Assembly (NCBI RefSeq): GCF_014649775.1 | Contig: NZ_BMTR01000001.1 | Coordinates: 124,001-188,000 of the forward strand | From: Streptomyces longisporoflavus | Lineage (GTDB): Bacteria; Actinomycetota; Actinomycetes; Streptomycetales; Streptomycetaceae | Direction: 5' to 3' | Length of the DNA stretch: 64,000 nucleotides | In this document: positions 8,055-16,238 of the stretch, one piece after another | Numbering within the stretch: the first letter of the stretch is position 1 | Layout of the letters: each line of letters begins with the position of its first letter | Notes under the pieces: generated by a model | The model's database searches: none | Seen by the model: the letters and a program-made list of their open reading frames with translations, nothing else | What the model was told of the DNA's origin: nothing | Translations under genes and position numbers: made by a program

Positions 8055-8107
8055 TCGCTTCGCCTGCATTTCGGCCCTTGGGTCTTTGCGCCCGCGCTGG
8101 AGAGATC

Positions 8108-8221
8108 ATGAAGCTCGTCCCGATGTCTGCCGCGGACGGCGCGGGCATACGCTCCCGTCCGGCGGTTCCGGTCCTGGCCTTCGGCGGCATTCTCATGGCG
8201 GGACGCCGTGGACGCCTCTGA
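8108..8221 (+). CDS. Possible 37-aa upstream peptide coupled to tetR
   Basis: An ATG with GGAGAG just upstream opens a 37-codon frame (MKLVPMSAADGAGIRSRPA and on) that ends 14 bp inside the TetR gene, in another frame. The GTG of tetR has no good ribosome site of its own, so this ORF may deliver ribosomes to it. No similarity to a known peptide is apparent. Could be chance. Confidence 0.35.
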   Translation: MKLVPMSAADGAGIRSRPAVPVLAFGGILMAGRRGRL

Positions 8222-8849
8222 CGCCGCCACGAGCGCACCGGCCTCCGGCGCGCCGCCGCACCCTCCGCCGTACCCCCCGGCGTGCCACCCCGGACCCGCC
8301 CCCCGCCGCGACGCCGAAGTGACGAAGGCCGCCATCATCCGCGCCGCCCGCCATCTCCTGGCCCGGCACGCGCACGCCGACATCACGCTCAGGGCGGTGG
8401 CCGAACGGGCCGGTGTGAGCGCGCCGCTGGTCCTCAAGTACTTCGGCAACAAGGACGCGCTCTTCGCCCGCGTCATGTCCTTCGAGGCCGACGCCGAGGC
8501 CCTGCTCGACGCGCCCCTGGCCGACCTCGGCCACCACATGGTCCGTCATCTGCTCACGGGCCAGGCCGAGCACGGCGCCGACCCCATCCTGCGGATCGTC
8601 TTCGCCCCGCTCCACCGCGAACAGGGCGACACCCTGCGCGCCAACTTCCGTACCCAGGTGGTCGACCGCCTCTGCGAACGCCTGACGGGACCGGACGCGG
8701 GCGTGCGCGCCGAACTCGCGGTGGGCACGCTGCTGGGCCTCGGCGTGATGTACGGAATAGCGCGCGGACCGCGGGTGCGGGACACGCCGATCGACGAGAT
8801 CACCGAGCGGTACGCGCCGGTGGTGCAGGGCTTCCTCACGCCTCCGTGA
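8208..8849 (+). CDS. TetR family transcriptional regulator
   Basis: 213 aa from the GTG at 8208. The first 35 residues are proline/alanine-rich and probably disordered. The helix-turn-helix spans about residues 38-85 (ITLRAVAERAGVSAPLVLKYF, with FGNKDALFARV after it). The C-terminal domain resembles the TetR_C_17-like class of actinobacterial regulators. The start is uncertain, because no clear Shine-Dalgarno sequence precedes it and the small ORF 8108-8221 overlaps it. Likely target: its own promoter and perhaps the divergent Gfo/Idh gene through the palindrome at 8037-8054. Confidence 0.85.
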   Translation: MDASDAATSAPASGAPPHPPPYPPACHPGPAPRRDAEVTKAAIIRAARHLLARHAHADITLRAVAERAGVSAPLVLKYFGNKDALFARVMSFEADAEALLDAPLADLGHHMVRHLLTGQAEHGADPILRIVFAPLHREQGDTLRANFRTQVVDRLCERLTGPDAGVRAELAVGTLLGLGVMYGIARGPRVRDTPIDEITERYAPVVQGFLTPP

Positions 8850-8975
8850 GGGTGCCGTCCGCCGCGGCCCGCGCTCGGCGAGCCCGGCAGGCGGTGCGGT
8901 CCCGGCTGCGTATCGTCGGTGTCCGGAGCCCCGCGGACTCCGTCATCCCCTCCACCTCTGGATCGGAGAGCACGC

Positions 8976-9422
8976 ATGAGTGAAGCGAGTGAACGACCGG
9001 CCCTGGCGCGCGAGCTGGGCATGGAGGCGCACCCGGAAGGCGGCTGGTTCGTCGAGAGCTGGGCCTCGGACCACTCTTTCACGCCCACGGGCTACCCCGG
9101 TGCCCGCAGGGCGGCCACCGCCATCTACTTCCTGCTCTGCCCCGGCGAGGAGTCGCGCTGGCACGTGGTGCGCTCCGACGAGATCTGGCTGTGGCACCGC
9201 GGCGGCCCCCTGGACCTGCGCCTGGGAGGCGACGGCGCTCTCCCGAAGGAGGGCGCGGCCCCCATGCGACTGGGCCCCGGCGTCGAGCACGGCGAGCGCC
9301 CGCAGATCCTGGTGCCCGGCGGCGTGTGGCAGGCGGCGCGCCCGATCGGCGACGAGCCGGTCCTGGTGAGCTGCGTCGTCGCGCCCGGCTTCGACTACGC
9401 GGATTTCCGGCTGGCGGACTGA
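8976..9422 (+). CDS. Cupin domain protein, DUF985 family
   Basis: 148 aa single cupin. The typical DUF985 opening (ELGMEAHPEGGWFVESW), the middle strand ATAIYFLLCPGEESRWHVV and the SDEIWLWHRGGPL metal/ligand region are visible, ending with VAPGFDYADFRL. GGAGAG lies 6 nt before the ATG. Some relatives are described as sugar epimerase-like, but no function is established. Its last 28 bp overlap the convergent EamA gene. Confidence 0.87.
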   Translation: MSEASERPALARELGMEAHPEGGWFVESWASDHSFTPTGYPGARRAATAIYFLLCPGEESRWHVVRSDEIWLWHRGGPLDLRLGGDGALPKEGAAPMRLGPGVEHGERPQILVPGGVWQAARPIGDEPVLVSCVVAPGFDYADFRLAD

Positions 9423-10354
9423 GCGGGCACATACTCCGACGGGGTGGCCGGCGGGTCCTCCCGCCGCGAGCACACCGCCGCCGGCGCCGAGGACTCGCCC
9501 CGGTGCACGACCGCGACCGCCGAGATACCGACCGCGAGCCCCAACGCCGTCTGTACGCCGAAGGGCTCGCCGAACATCAGGGCGCCCCACAGGGCCGTCA
9601 CCGGCGCCATCAGGAACATGAGCGTGTTCACCCGGGTGACTCCGGAGCGCCGCAGGATCAGCCAGTAGAGCCCGTACCCGCCGAAGGTGGAGAGCGTCAC
9701 CAGCCAGCTGATCGCCACCCAGAACGACGCCTCCGCCGGCGGGATCGCGGCGCCCGAGCCCACCGCGAGCGCGGTGAAGATGACGGCGCTGGTCGCGCAG
9801 TGGACCGTCATCGAGACCGCCGGGGGTACCGGGGCGGGGGAGCGGCGGTCCAGGAAGGTCGCCGCGACCAGCGAGAACATGCCGAGGAAGGGCACGGCAT
9901 AGGCCCACGGGGGAGCGTGGGTGCCGCTTGCGGCGTCCGCCGCGGTCACGATGACGACCCCGGTGACGCCGAGCCCGAGCCCGGCCCACTGGGTGCGTGA
10001 GACGTACTGCCCGAGCAGCGGCCCGGCGAGCGCGCCGGCCACCAGCGGCTGGGTGCCGTCGATCAGGGCGGTCGTCCCGCTGGAGACGCCGAGTTGGATC
10101 GCGTAGTACACGGTGAGCAGATAGCCGCTCTGCGACAGCGCACCGACCACCGTCTGCCGCAGGAGGTCGCGCGCGCCGAGACCGCGCCAGGACGATCGCG
10201 CCACGGTGAGGGCGACGACCGCGAGTGCGAGGGCCAGCGGCAGAAACCGCCACATCAGGACCGTCACCGCGGACGCGCTCCCGGCGCCCAGCTTGGCCCC
10301 GATGAAACCGGAGCTCCAGGTCAGTACGAATGCGATCGAGAGCAGGACGTTCAT
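9395..10354 (-). CDS. EamA/DMT family membrane transporter
   Basis: 319 aa with about ten hydrophobic helices in two EamA repeats; each repeat ends with the usual small-residue helix (GLGLGVTGVVIVTAAD, TALGLAVGISAVAVVH). The N-terminus VLTWSSGFIGAKLG is the classic DMT entry helix. GGAGG precedes the ATG at 10352-10354. Divergent from a TetR gene across two 20-bp operator-like repeats, so expression is probably relieved when that regulator binds its ligand. Substrate unknown (amino acids, metabolites or toxic amines are common for the family). Confidence 0.9.
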   Translation of the reverse strand: MNVLLSIAFVLTWSSGFIGAKLGAGSASAVTVLMWRFLPLALALAVVALTVARSSWRGLGARDLLRQTVVGALSQSGYLLTVYYAIQLGVSSGTTALIDGTQPLVAGALAGPLLGQYVSRTQWAGLGLGVTGVVIVTAADAASGTHAPPWAYAVPFLGMFSLVAATFLDRRSPAPVPPAVSMTVHCATSAVIFTALAVGSGAAIPPAEASFWVAISWLVTLSTFGGYGLYWLILRRSGVTRVNTLMFLMAPVTALWGALMFGEPFGVQTALGLAVGISAVAVVHRGESSAPAAVCSRREDPPATPSEYVPAQSASRKSA

Positions 10355-10411
10355 GGCGTTCCTCCGTTGCCGGCTGCGGTCCTGGCCGAGCCGTCGATGG
10401 CGGACGGCAAA

Positions 10412-10431
10412 AGTAAACCGATCTGTCTACT
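10412..10431. promoter_or_regulatory. TetR operator, copy 1
   Basis: 20-bp imperfect palindrome AGTAAACCGATCTGTCTACT (16 of 20 symmetric positions), on the EamA side of the divergent promoter. Copy 2 starts 8 bp further on, giving 28 bp centre to centre. Confidence 0.7.
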
Positions 10432-10439
10432 CGCCCTTG

Positions 10440-10459
10440 AGTATACAGACCGGTCTACT
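10440..10459. promoter_or_regulatory. TetR operator, copy 2
   Basis: AGTATACAGACCGGTCTACT, sharing both outer half sites (AGTA-x-AC and GTCTACT) with copy 1. Its end overlaps the TACTAT hexamer that lies 6 nt before the tetR ATG, so occupancy would block that promoter. Confidence 0.7.
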
Positions 10460-10461
10460 AT
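10456..10461 (+). promoter_or_regulatory. -10 hexamer TACTAT of tetR
   Basis: Six nt separate TACTAT from the ATG at 10468, so the transcript is probably leaderless or nearly so, although GGAGG also lies in this gap. Confidence 0.45.
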
Positions 10462-10467
10462 GGAGGC

Positions 10468-11124
10468 ATGGGTGACAGTGTGAGCGAGATCGTGAAGGCC
10501 GCCACGGGTGCCGGGAGCGCGCCGCGGAGGATCGCCATGACGCCGGGGGCGCGGCGCGCTCTGGACGCGGCGAGCACGCTGTTCTACGACCGCGGCATCC
10601 ATGCCGTCGGGGTGGACCTCATCGCCGCCGAGGCGGGGGTCACCAAGAAGACGCTGTACGACCGGTTCGGCTCCAAGGAGCAGATCGTCGTCGAGTATCT
10701 GGCGGCCCGCGACGAGCGCTGGCAGGCATTCCTCGCGCCGTACGTCGAGGCCGCCACCACCGCGCGGGGCCGGATCCTGGCCGTCTTCGACGCCTCGCGC
10801 GACTGGGCCGGGGAGAACAGCACCAAGGGCTGCAGCATGGTCAACGCGCACGCCGAGATCAGCGACCCCGCGCACCCCGCGTACCAGGTCATCACCGGCC
10901 AGAAGGCCTGGATGCTCGCCCTGTTCACGGCTCTCGCCCGCGACATCGCGCCCCGCCGGGCGGCGAAGCTGGGCCGCACGCTGATGCTGCTGCACGAGGG
11001 GGCCCTGGTCGCGCACGGCGTCGGCATCTTCCCGGACGCGATCGACCAGGCCCGCGACGACGCGGCGGCGCTGCTCCGCGACGGCTCCCGGGCTGCTCCC
11101 ACCGCTGGAGAAAAGCGCAGGTGA
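10468..11124 (+). CDS. TetR family regulator of the divergent EamA transporter
   Basis: 218 aa. A 25-residue variable N-terminus precedes the helix-turn-helix (GVDLIAAEAGVTKKTLYDRF, residues about 49-68, then GSKEQIVVEYL). The ligand domain contains CSMVNAHAEI, a segment common in a large group of QacR/AcrR-like repressors. Divergent from the EamA gene, with two matching operators in the 113-bp gap. This strongly suggests local control of the transporter and of itself. Confidence 0.93.
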   Translation: MGDSVSEIVKAATGAGSAPRRIAMTPGARRALDAASTLFYDRGIHAVGVDLIAAEAGVTKKTLYDRFGSKEQIVVEYLAARDERWQAFLAPYVEAATTARGRILAVFDASRDWAGENSTKGCSMVNAHAEISDPAHPAYQVITGQKAWMLALFTALARDIAPRRAAKLGRTLMLLHEGALVAHGVGIFPDAIDQARDDAAALLRDGSRAAPTAGEKRR

Positions 11125-11289
11125 GAGCCTCTTTGGGAAAGCCTTTGCCGTTGGCCGGAATGTTTCGTTCCGTGTTACGGGCTCATTGACCGTACGCAGT
11201 CCGGAGGCGCACGCTCGCCATATAGCTGCTAGCTACACCTAAATTTCCGGGTGCAGGTTCGCAGGCAGCGTGAAGCAGGAGGTTTGCGC

Positions 11290-13131
11290 ATGTGCGGCAT
11301 TACTGGCTGGGTCTCCTTCGACCGTGATCTGCGGTCCGCGTCCGACGCCCTGGACGCGATGACCGAGACGATGTCCTGCCGCGGCCCCGACGACCGCGGC
11401 ACCTGGATCGAAGGCCCCGCGGGACTCGGGCACCGCAGGCTCGCCATCATCGACCTGCCCGGCGGGCGACAGCCCATGACCGCGCGCACGCCGCGCGGCA
11501 CCGTCGCCCTCGTCTACTCGGGGGAGACCTACAACTTCACCGAACTGCGCCGCGAACTCGCCGGGCGCGGCCACGACTTCACCACCGAATCCGACACCGA
11601 AGTCGTCCTGCGCGGCTATCTGGAGTGGGGCGAGGCGGTCGCCGAACGCCTCAACGGCATGTACGCGTTCGCGGTGTGGGACGGGCGGCACGACAAGCTC
11701 GTCATGGTCCGCGACCGGATGGGCATCAAGCCCTTCTACTACTACGAGACCCCCGACGGCGTCCTGTTCGGCTCCGAGCCCAAGGCGATCCTCGCCAACC
11801 CGCTGGCCCGCGCCCGGGTGACGACCGACGGCCTGCGAGAGCTGTTCACCTTCGTCAAGACGCCGGGGCACGCCGTATGGGACGGCATGAACGAGGTCGA
11901 ACCCGGCACGGTCGTGACCGTCGACCGCCGCGGCCTGCGCCGCCACGCCTACTGGCGGCTCGAGACACGCCCGCACCCCGACGGCCGCGAGGAGACCGTC
12001 GCCAGGGTGCGCGAACTCCTCGACGACATCGTGCGCCGCCAGCTCGTCTCGGACGTACCGCGCTGCACCCTGCTCTCCGGCGGCCTCGACTCCTCGGCGA
12101 TGACCGCGATAGCCGCGCGTCAACTGGGCGAGGCGGGCGAGACCGTACGCAGCTTCGCCGTCGACTTCGCGGGCCAGAGCGAGAACTTCGTCGCGGACGA
12201 GCTGCGCTCCACCCCGGACACGCCCTTCGTGCACGACGTGGCCAAGGCCGCCGGCACGGACCACCGTGACATCGTCCTGGACTCACACGCCCTCGCCGAC
12301 CCCGAGGTGCGGGCCAGGATGATCCGCGCCCGCGATCTGCCCATGGGCTTCGGCGACATGGACGCCTCCCTCTACCTCCTCTTCCGGGCCATCCGCGAAC
12401 ACTCCACGGTCGCGCTCTCGGGAGAGTCGGCGGACGAGGTCTTCGGCGGCTATCTGCAGTTCTTCGACGAAGACGCCCGCAACGCCGACACCTTCCCCTG
12501 GCTGGTGCGGTTCGCCGAACACTTCGGCGACGACGCGGACGTCCTGCGCCCGGACCTCGCCGCCACCCTCGACCTGCCCGCGTACATCCAGAAGAGCTAC
12601 GACACGGCGGTCGCCGGGGTCCGGCGCCTGGACGGGGAGAGCGACTTCGAGTTCCGGATGCGCAAGATCTGCCATCTGCACCTGACCCGGTTCGTGCGCG
12701 TCCTGCTCGACCGCAAGGACCGCGCGAGCATGGCCGTCGGGCTTGAGGTGCGGGTGCCGTTCTGCGACCACCGCCTCGTCGAGTACGTCTACAACGCACC
12801 GTGGTCCCTGAAGTCCTTCGACGGCAGGGAGAAGACCCTCCTGCGGGAAGCGACGGCGGACGTCCTGCCGCGCTCCGTGTACGACCGCGTGAAGAGCCCC
12901 TATCCCTCCACGCAGGACCCCAAGTACGCCATCGCGCTCCAGGAGCACGTCAAGGATCTGCTCGGCGAGCCCGGCCATCCGGTCTTCGATCTCGTCGATC
13001 GTGACCGGGTGGCGCGGGCGGCGGGGCGCGACGTACCGCAGATCACCCAGGCGTCCCGGCGCGGACTCGAACGCACCCTGGACCTGGCGCTCTGGCTGGA
13101 CCTCTACAAGCCGGAGATCGCGCTGGCCTGA
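11290..13131 (+). CDS. asnB: Asparagine synthetase (glutamine-hydrolysing)
   Basis: 613 aa. Residue 2 is the nucleophilic Cys of the class II amidotransferase domain (MCGITGW), which hydrolyses glutamine. Family residues RGPDDRG and YNFTELR follow. The synthetase half begins near residue 220; SGGLDSS (263-269) is the ATP pyrophosphatase loop that adenylates aspartate, and SGESADEVFGGY is the second conserved motif. AGGAGG precedes the ATG by 8 nt. Length and motifs fit a housekeeping AsnB-type enzyme rather than a beta-lactam or lasso-peptide cyclase, and no such biosynthetic genes are adjacent. Confidence 0.95.
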   Translation: MCGITGWVSFDRDLRSASDALDAMTETMSCRGPDDRGTWIEGPAGLGHRRLAIIDLPGGRQPMTARTPRGTVALVYSGETYNFTELRRELAGRGHDFTTESDTEVVLRGYLEWGEAVAERLNGMYAFAVWDGRHDKLVMVRDRMGIKPFYYYETPDGVLFGSEPKAILANPLARARVTTDGLRELFTFVKTPGHAVWDGMNEVEPGTVVTVDRRGLRRHAYWRLETRPHPDGREETVARVRELLDDIVRRQLVSDVPRCTLLSGGLDSSAMTAIAARQLGEAGETVRSFAVDFAGQSENFVADELRSTPDTPFVHDVAKAAGTDHRDIVLDSHALADPEVRARMIRARDLPMGFGDMDASLYLLFRAIREHSTVALSGESADEVFGGYLQFFDEDARNADTFPWLVRFAEHFGDDADVLRPDLAATLDLPAYIQKSYDTAVAGVRRLDGESDFEFRMRKICHLHLTRFVRVLLDRKDRASMAVGLEVRVPFCDHRLVEYVYNAPWSLKSFDGREKTLLREATADVLPRSVYDRVKSPYPSTQDPKYAIALQEHVKDLLGEPGHPVFDLVDRDRVARAAGRDVPQITQASRRGLERTLDLALWLDLYKPEIALA

Positions 13132-13149
13132 GGGCCGCGGCCGCGCGCC

Positions 13150-13476
13150 TCACTGCCCCGGGCAGCTGCGCACCGTGGGCTGCGGAGGAACCTGCTCCTC
13201 GGCGTCGGGTTCCGCCTTGGCCGCGAGGGTGTCCAGGAAGCGCTGGAGCGCGGGAGTGCCGCCAGGGCCGGGGCTCCGGCGGACGGGCGGCACGGGAGCC
13301 GGTGTGCCGGAGCCGCGCCGCGCCCCGGCGGTGGGGCAGGGGGGCTGCGTGGCGTCGACGATCACGGCCCGGCGTATGAACTCATCGACCGGGAGACCGA
13401 GCTGGTCCGCGTGCCGCAGGACCGTTTCGTACTCGTCGGGCGTGAACAAGACCTGCACAGGCTTGGCACCGTCCAT
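13150..13476 (-). CDS. Small hypothetical protein with ribbon-helix-helix-like segment
   Basis: About 108 aa from the ATG at 13474-13476; in-frame starts further upstream (up to 13626) are possible. Residues 5-45 (VQVLFTPDEYETVLRHADQL, then PVDEFIRRAVIVDA) look like a strand-helix-helix unit of the Arc/MetJ type, suggesting DNA binding. The rest is proline-rich and probably unstructured. No clear Shine-Dalgarno sequence at any candidate start. Convergent with asnB. Function unknown. Confidence 0.6.
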   Translation of the reverse strand: MDGAKPVQVLFTPDEYETVLRHADQLGLPVDEFIRRAVIVDATQPPCPTAGARRGSGTPAPVPPVRRSPGPGGTPALQRFLDTLAAKAEPDAEEQVPPQPTVRSCPGQ

Positions 13477-13727
13477 GACCGCATGATGCACGTCCGGAGG
13501 TGCGCCGCGCGGTGCGGTTGGCATATTCGCGCTCGAAGGCGTGAAACGGAACGGAATGGACATGAACGGTCGGAAATAGAGGTAGGCCCCGGCCGGACGG
13601 GGGAATCGCGGTCGGGACCTACGCACTGTTCAACGGTAAACCATACGCTGGTGTTCCCAGGTCGGGGCCCTGCCGATGTGAGCTACGTTACGTGCGGACG
13701 GTGCGCCGAGGCCGCACGGGCGCCTGG

Positions 13728-14396
13728 TCACCGCACCCGGGAGCGCGCGACACGGAACCCGACATCGTCGATCCGGAATGTCGGATGGCTGCGGCGCCGC
13801 ACCGAGGCCCGGCAACTCCAGTGCTCGTCGAACCACCCGCCGCCCCGGAGCACCCGGTAGGTGCCGTACACCTCGGGGTCGTAGAGGTCCCAGCACCACT
13901 CCCACACGTTGCCCAGCATGTCGTGCAGGCCCCACGCGTTGGGCTGCTTGCCGCCCACCTCGTGGATCCGTCCGGAGCCGTTGGCGCCGTACCAGGCGAT
14001 CTCGTCGAGCGGTCCGTAGCGCGCACCGGCCGTGCCGGCCCGGCAGGCGTGCTCCCACTCGGCCTCGGTGGGCAGCCGGTAACCGTCCGCGGCCGCGTCC
14101 CACTCGGCGCCTTCGGCGTCAGGGCCGAGCCGGTAGGCGGGTGTCAGCCCCTCCCGCACGGACAGGGCGTTGCAGAACCGGATCGCGTCCTGCCAGGAGA
14201 CGCCCTCCACGGGCAGCCGCTCACCGGCCGCGGTGCTCGGCCGCTCACCGGTGACGCGCGCGTACTGCTCCTGCGTGACGGGGAAGGGCGCCAGCTCGTA
14301 GGCCGGGACGTCGACCGCCCAGCTGTGCCGCGTACGCCGGTCCGTCAGCGTCACCTTTCCCGCCGGGACGCCGATCATCTCGTTCTCCGTACTCAT
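13728..14396 (-). CDS. SUMF1/formylglycine-generating enzyme-like protein
   Basis: 222 aa. The C-type-lectin-like FGE-sulfatase fold is shown by YRLPTEAEWEHACRAG, GNVWEWCWDLYDPEVYGTY and RVLRGGGWFDEHWSCRAS. True formylglycine-generating enzymes use two cysteines six and one residues into the last segment. Here the second (SC) is kept, but the first is replaced by D, so sulfatase activation is doubtful. Its ATG overlaps the sigma-factor stop (ATGA), making it the third gene of the DGPF-sigma-SUMF1 operon. Its role there is unknown; relatives also occur in ergothioneine-type sulfoxide synthases. Confidence 0.85.
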   Translation of the reverse strand: MSTENEMIGVPAGKVTLTDRRTRHSWAVDVPAYELAPFPVTQEQYARVTGERPSTAAGERLPVEGVSWQDAIRFCNALSVREGLTPAYRLGPDAEGAEWDAAADGYRLPTEAEWEHACRAGTAGARYGPLDEIAWYGANGSGRIHEVGGKQPNAWGLHDMLGNVWEWCWDLYDPEVYGTYRVLRGGGWFDEHWSCRASVRRRSHPTFRIDDVGFRVARSRVR

Positions 14397-15625
14397 GTGG
14401 ACAAGCGGGCCGCACGCATCCGCAAGTAACGCGTCTCGGGGATGTTCAGCGTACGCTTGGCCGCCAACTGGTAGGCATCGCGCGCCGCTTCGGTCTCGCC
14501 CGCCCGCTCCAGGAGATGGGCGCGCACCGCGTCGAGCCGGTGATGCCCCGCCAACCGCTCCTCCAGCGCGGCGACTTCGGCGAGCCCGGCGCGCGGCCCG
14601 TGCACCATGGCGAACGCCACCGCCCGGCTGAGCTCGGCCATGGGGTCGGGAGTGCGGCGTACGAGGATGTCGTAGAGGGCCAGGATCTGCGGCCAGTCGG
14701 TGTCGTCGGCGTGCGCCGCCTCGTCGTGCAGTGCGGCGATCGCCGCCTGCAACTGGTAGGCGCCCGCCGGGCCTTGGGACAGGGCCTGTTCGACCAGGGC
14801 GGAGCCCTCCTCGATCGCACGCCGGTCCCAGCGCGAGCGGTCCTGCTCGTCCAGCGGGATGAGCTCGCCGTGCGGGCCGGTGCGTGCCTCGCTGCGGGCC
14901 TCGGTGAGCAGCATGAGCGCGAGCAGCCCGGTCACCGCGCCCTCCTCGGGCAGCAGGGTGCGCACGGACCGGGTGAGCCGGATCGCCTCGCGCGCCAGAT
15001 CCGCGCGGTGCAGGGCGTCGCCCGAGGTCGCCGTATAGCCCTCGTTGAAGATGAGGTAGAGCACCTGGAGCACCACCGCGAGCCGCTGATCACGGTCCTT
15101 GCGGCGCGGCTGCTCGAAGGGCACCCCCTTGACCTTCGCCTTCGCCCGGCTGATCCGCTGCGCCATGGTCGCCTCGGGCACCATATGGGCGCGGGCGATC
15201 TCGGCGGTGGTCAGGCCGCCGACCGCGCGCAGCGTCAGCGCGACCTGCGCGGCCGGGCTCAGCACGGGGTGGGAGCACAGGAAGAGCAGGGTCAGGGTGT
15301 CGTCCTGCGACGGCGCACGGCTCTCGCCCGGCGGGGGCGCGGTGAACGCGTCCCGGGGCGAGAGCTGCGCGGCCTCCTCCTCGCGCCGGCGCCGCGCCTC
15401 GTCGCTGCGCAGCTGATCCATGAGCCGCCGCGACGCCACCCTGATCAGCCAGCCCCGCGGATTGTCGGGCACGCCCTGCTCGGGCCACTGCCGCGCCGCC
15501 GCGAGCAGGGCCTCCTGTACGGCGTCCTCGGCCTCGCCGAAGTGGCCGTACCGGCGTACGAGCGCGCCGAGGACCTGCGGCGCGTGCAGGCGCAGCAGGT
15601 CCTCGGTCGCGGTTGCGCCGTTCAG
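14393..15625 (-). CDS. ECF sigma factor, ECF42-like with C-terminal TPR-type extension (CTG start)
   Basis: 410 aa. Sigma region 2 (about 10-75: APQVLGALVRRYGHFGEAED) and region 4 (about 115-175: LTTAEIARAHMVPEATMAQR) are followed by a helical extension of some 220 residues, as in the ECF42 group. Relatives start just before TATEDLLR. In this gene the only start-like codon there is CTG (15623-15625), overlapping the stop of the upstream DGPF gene as CTGA. No in-frame ATG, GTG or TTG lies in the right place. Translation probably restarts by coupling. No anti-sigma gene is adjacent; ECF42 factors are thought to be controlled through their extension and the DGPF protein. Confidence 0.87.
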   Translation of the reverse strand: MNGATATEDLLRLHAPQVLGALVRRYGHFGEAEDAVQEALLAAARQWPEQGVPDNPRGWLIRVASRRLMDQLRSDEARRRREEEAAQLSPRDAFTAPPPGESRAPSQDDTLTLLFLCSHPVLSPAAQVALTLRAVGGLTTAEIARAHMVPEATMAQRISRAKAKVKGVPFEQPRRKDRDQRLAVVLQVLYLIFNEGYTATSGDALHRADLAREAIRLTRSVRTLLPEEGAVTGLLALMLLTEARSEARTGPHGELIPLDEQDRSRWDRRAIEEGSALVEQALSQGPAGAYQLQAAIAALHDEAAHADDTDWPQILALYDILVRRTPDPMAELSRAVAFAMVHGPRAGLAEVAALEERLAGHHRLDAVRAHLLERAGETEAARDAYQLAAKRTLNIPETRYLRMRAARLST

Positions 15626-16038
15626 GACGCGACTTCGGGGCCACCCATGATGGGGCGGATCACCACGGGGTAGTTGGGCGCGCCGGCGGGGATGGGGCAC
15701 TGCTGGATGCGGTTGGCGATCTCCGTGACGCGGTCCAGGCTCTCGCACTCCAGAACCCAGTAGCCGGCGAGTACTTCCTTCGTCTCGCCGTAGGGGCCGT
15801 CCGTGATGACCGGGCGGCCCTCCTTGTCCACGTCGACAAGACGGGTCTGCGCGGGCTCGGCCAGACCCTGCCCGTCGACCAGCTCCCCGGACTCGGCCAG
15901 GTCGTTGTTGAGGGCGCCCATGAAGGCGAACATCTCCTGCAGGTCCTTCTCCCCCCACGCCGGACTGGTCGCATTGGCCTTGCCGCTCTGCGCCTCGTAG
16001 TCCGCCTGCGTTCCCTGCACCATCACCAGGTACTTCAT
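15622..16038 (-). CDS. YCII/DGPF domain protein
   Basis: 138 aa, YciI-like alpha/beta barrel fold. The hallmark DGPYGETKEVLAGYW lies near residues 80-94. AGGAG is 8 nt before the ATG at 16036-16038. DGPF proteins are the constant genomic partners of ECF42 sigma factors; no enzymatic activity is established. First gene of the operon, and its last 4 bp overlap the sigma gene. Confidence 0.92.
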   Translation of the reverse strand: MKYLVMVQGTQADYEAQSGKANATSPAWGEKDLQEMFAFMGALNNDLAESGELVDGQGLAEPAQTRLVDVDKEGRPVITDGPYGETKEVLAGYWVLECESLDRVTEIANRIQQCPIPAGAPNYPVVIRPIMGGPEVAS

Positions 16039-16151
16039 GACGTTTCTCCTCGACTTGTGCGGTGGTCACCCCTTGCGGGCAACTCTCACAGGGGACGTCG
16101 GGGCCGGCCACCCGTTCTCGACATCAGTCCGGCACATTTTTCGGATCCGGC

Positions 16152-16166
16152 CGGAAAAGTTTTCCG
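16152..16166. promoter_or_regulatory. Perfect 15-bp palindrome in the DGPF/PEP-mutase divergent region
   Basis: CGGAAAA-G-TTTTCCG. The A/T core stands out in a GC-rich region. It lies 114 bp from the DGPF gene and 73 bp from the PEP-mutase-like gene. Candidate operator; the binding protein is unknown. Confidence 0.45.
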
Positions 16167-16226
16167 TGGGCGCCGCGGACCCCCGCCCACCAGGACGTTT
16201 CGGTGGTCGCCGCATCGACGCGGGGC

Positions 16227-16232
16227 TACGGT
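16227..16232 (+). promoter_or_regulatory. -10 hexamer TACGGT, leaderless start
   Basis: TACGGT is 6 nt before the ATG at 16239, and no Shine-Dalgarno sequence lies between. Confidence 0.45.
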
Positions 16233-16238
16233 CCGGGC

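Noticed and set aside
15626..16111. In-frame upstream extension of the sigma factor to an ATG at 16111
   Set aside because: It is the shifted frame of the DGPF gene and has low-complexity Arg/Gly-rich translation.
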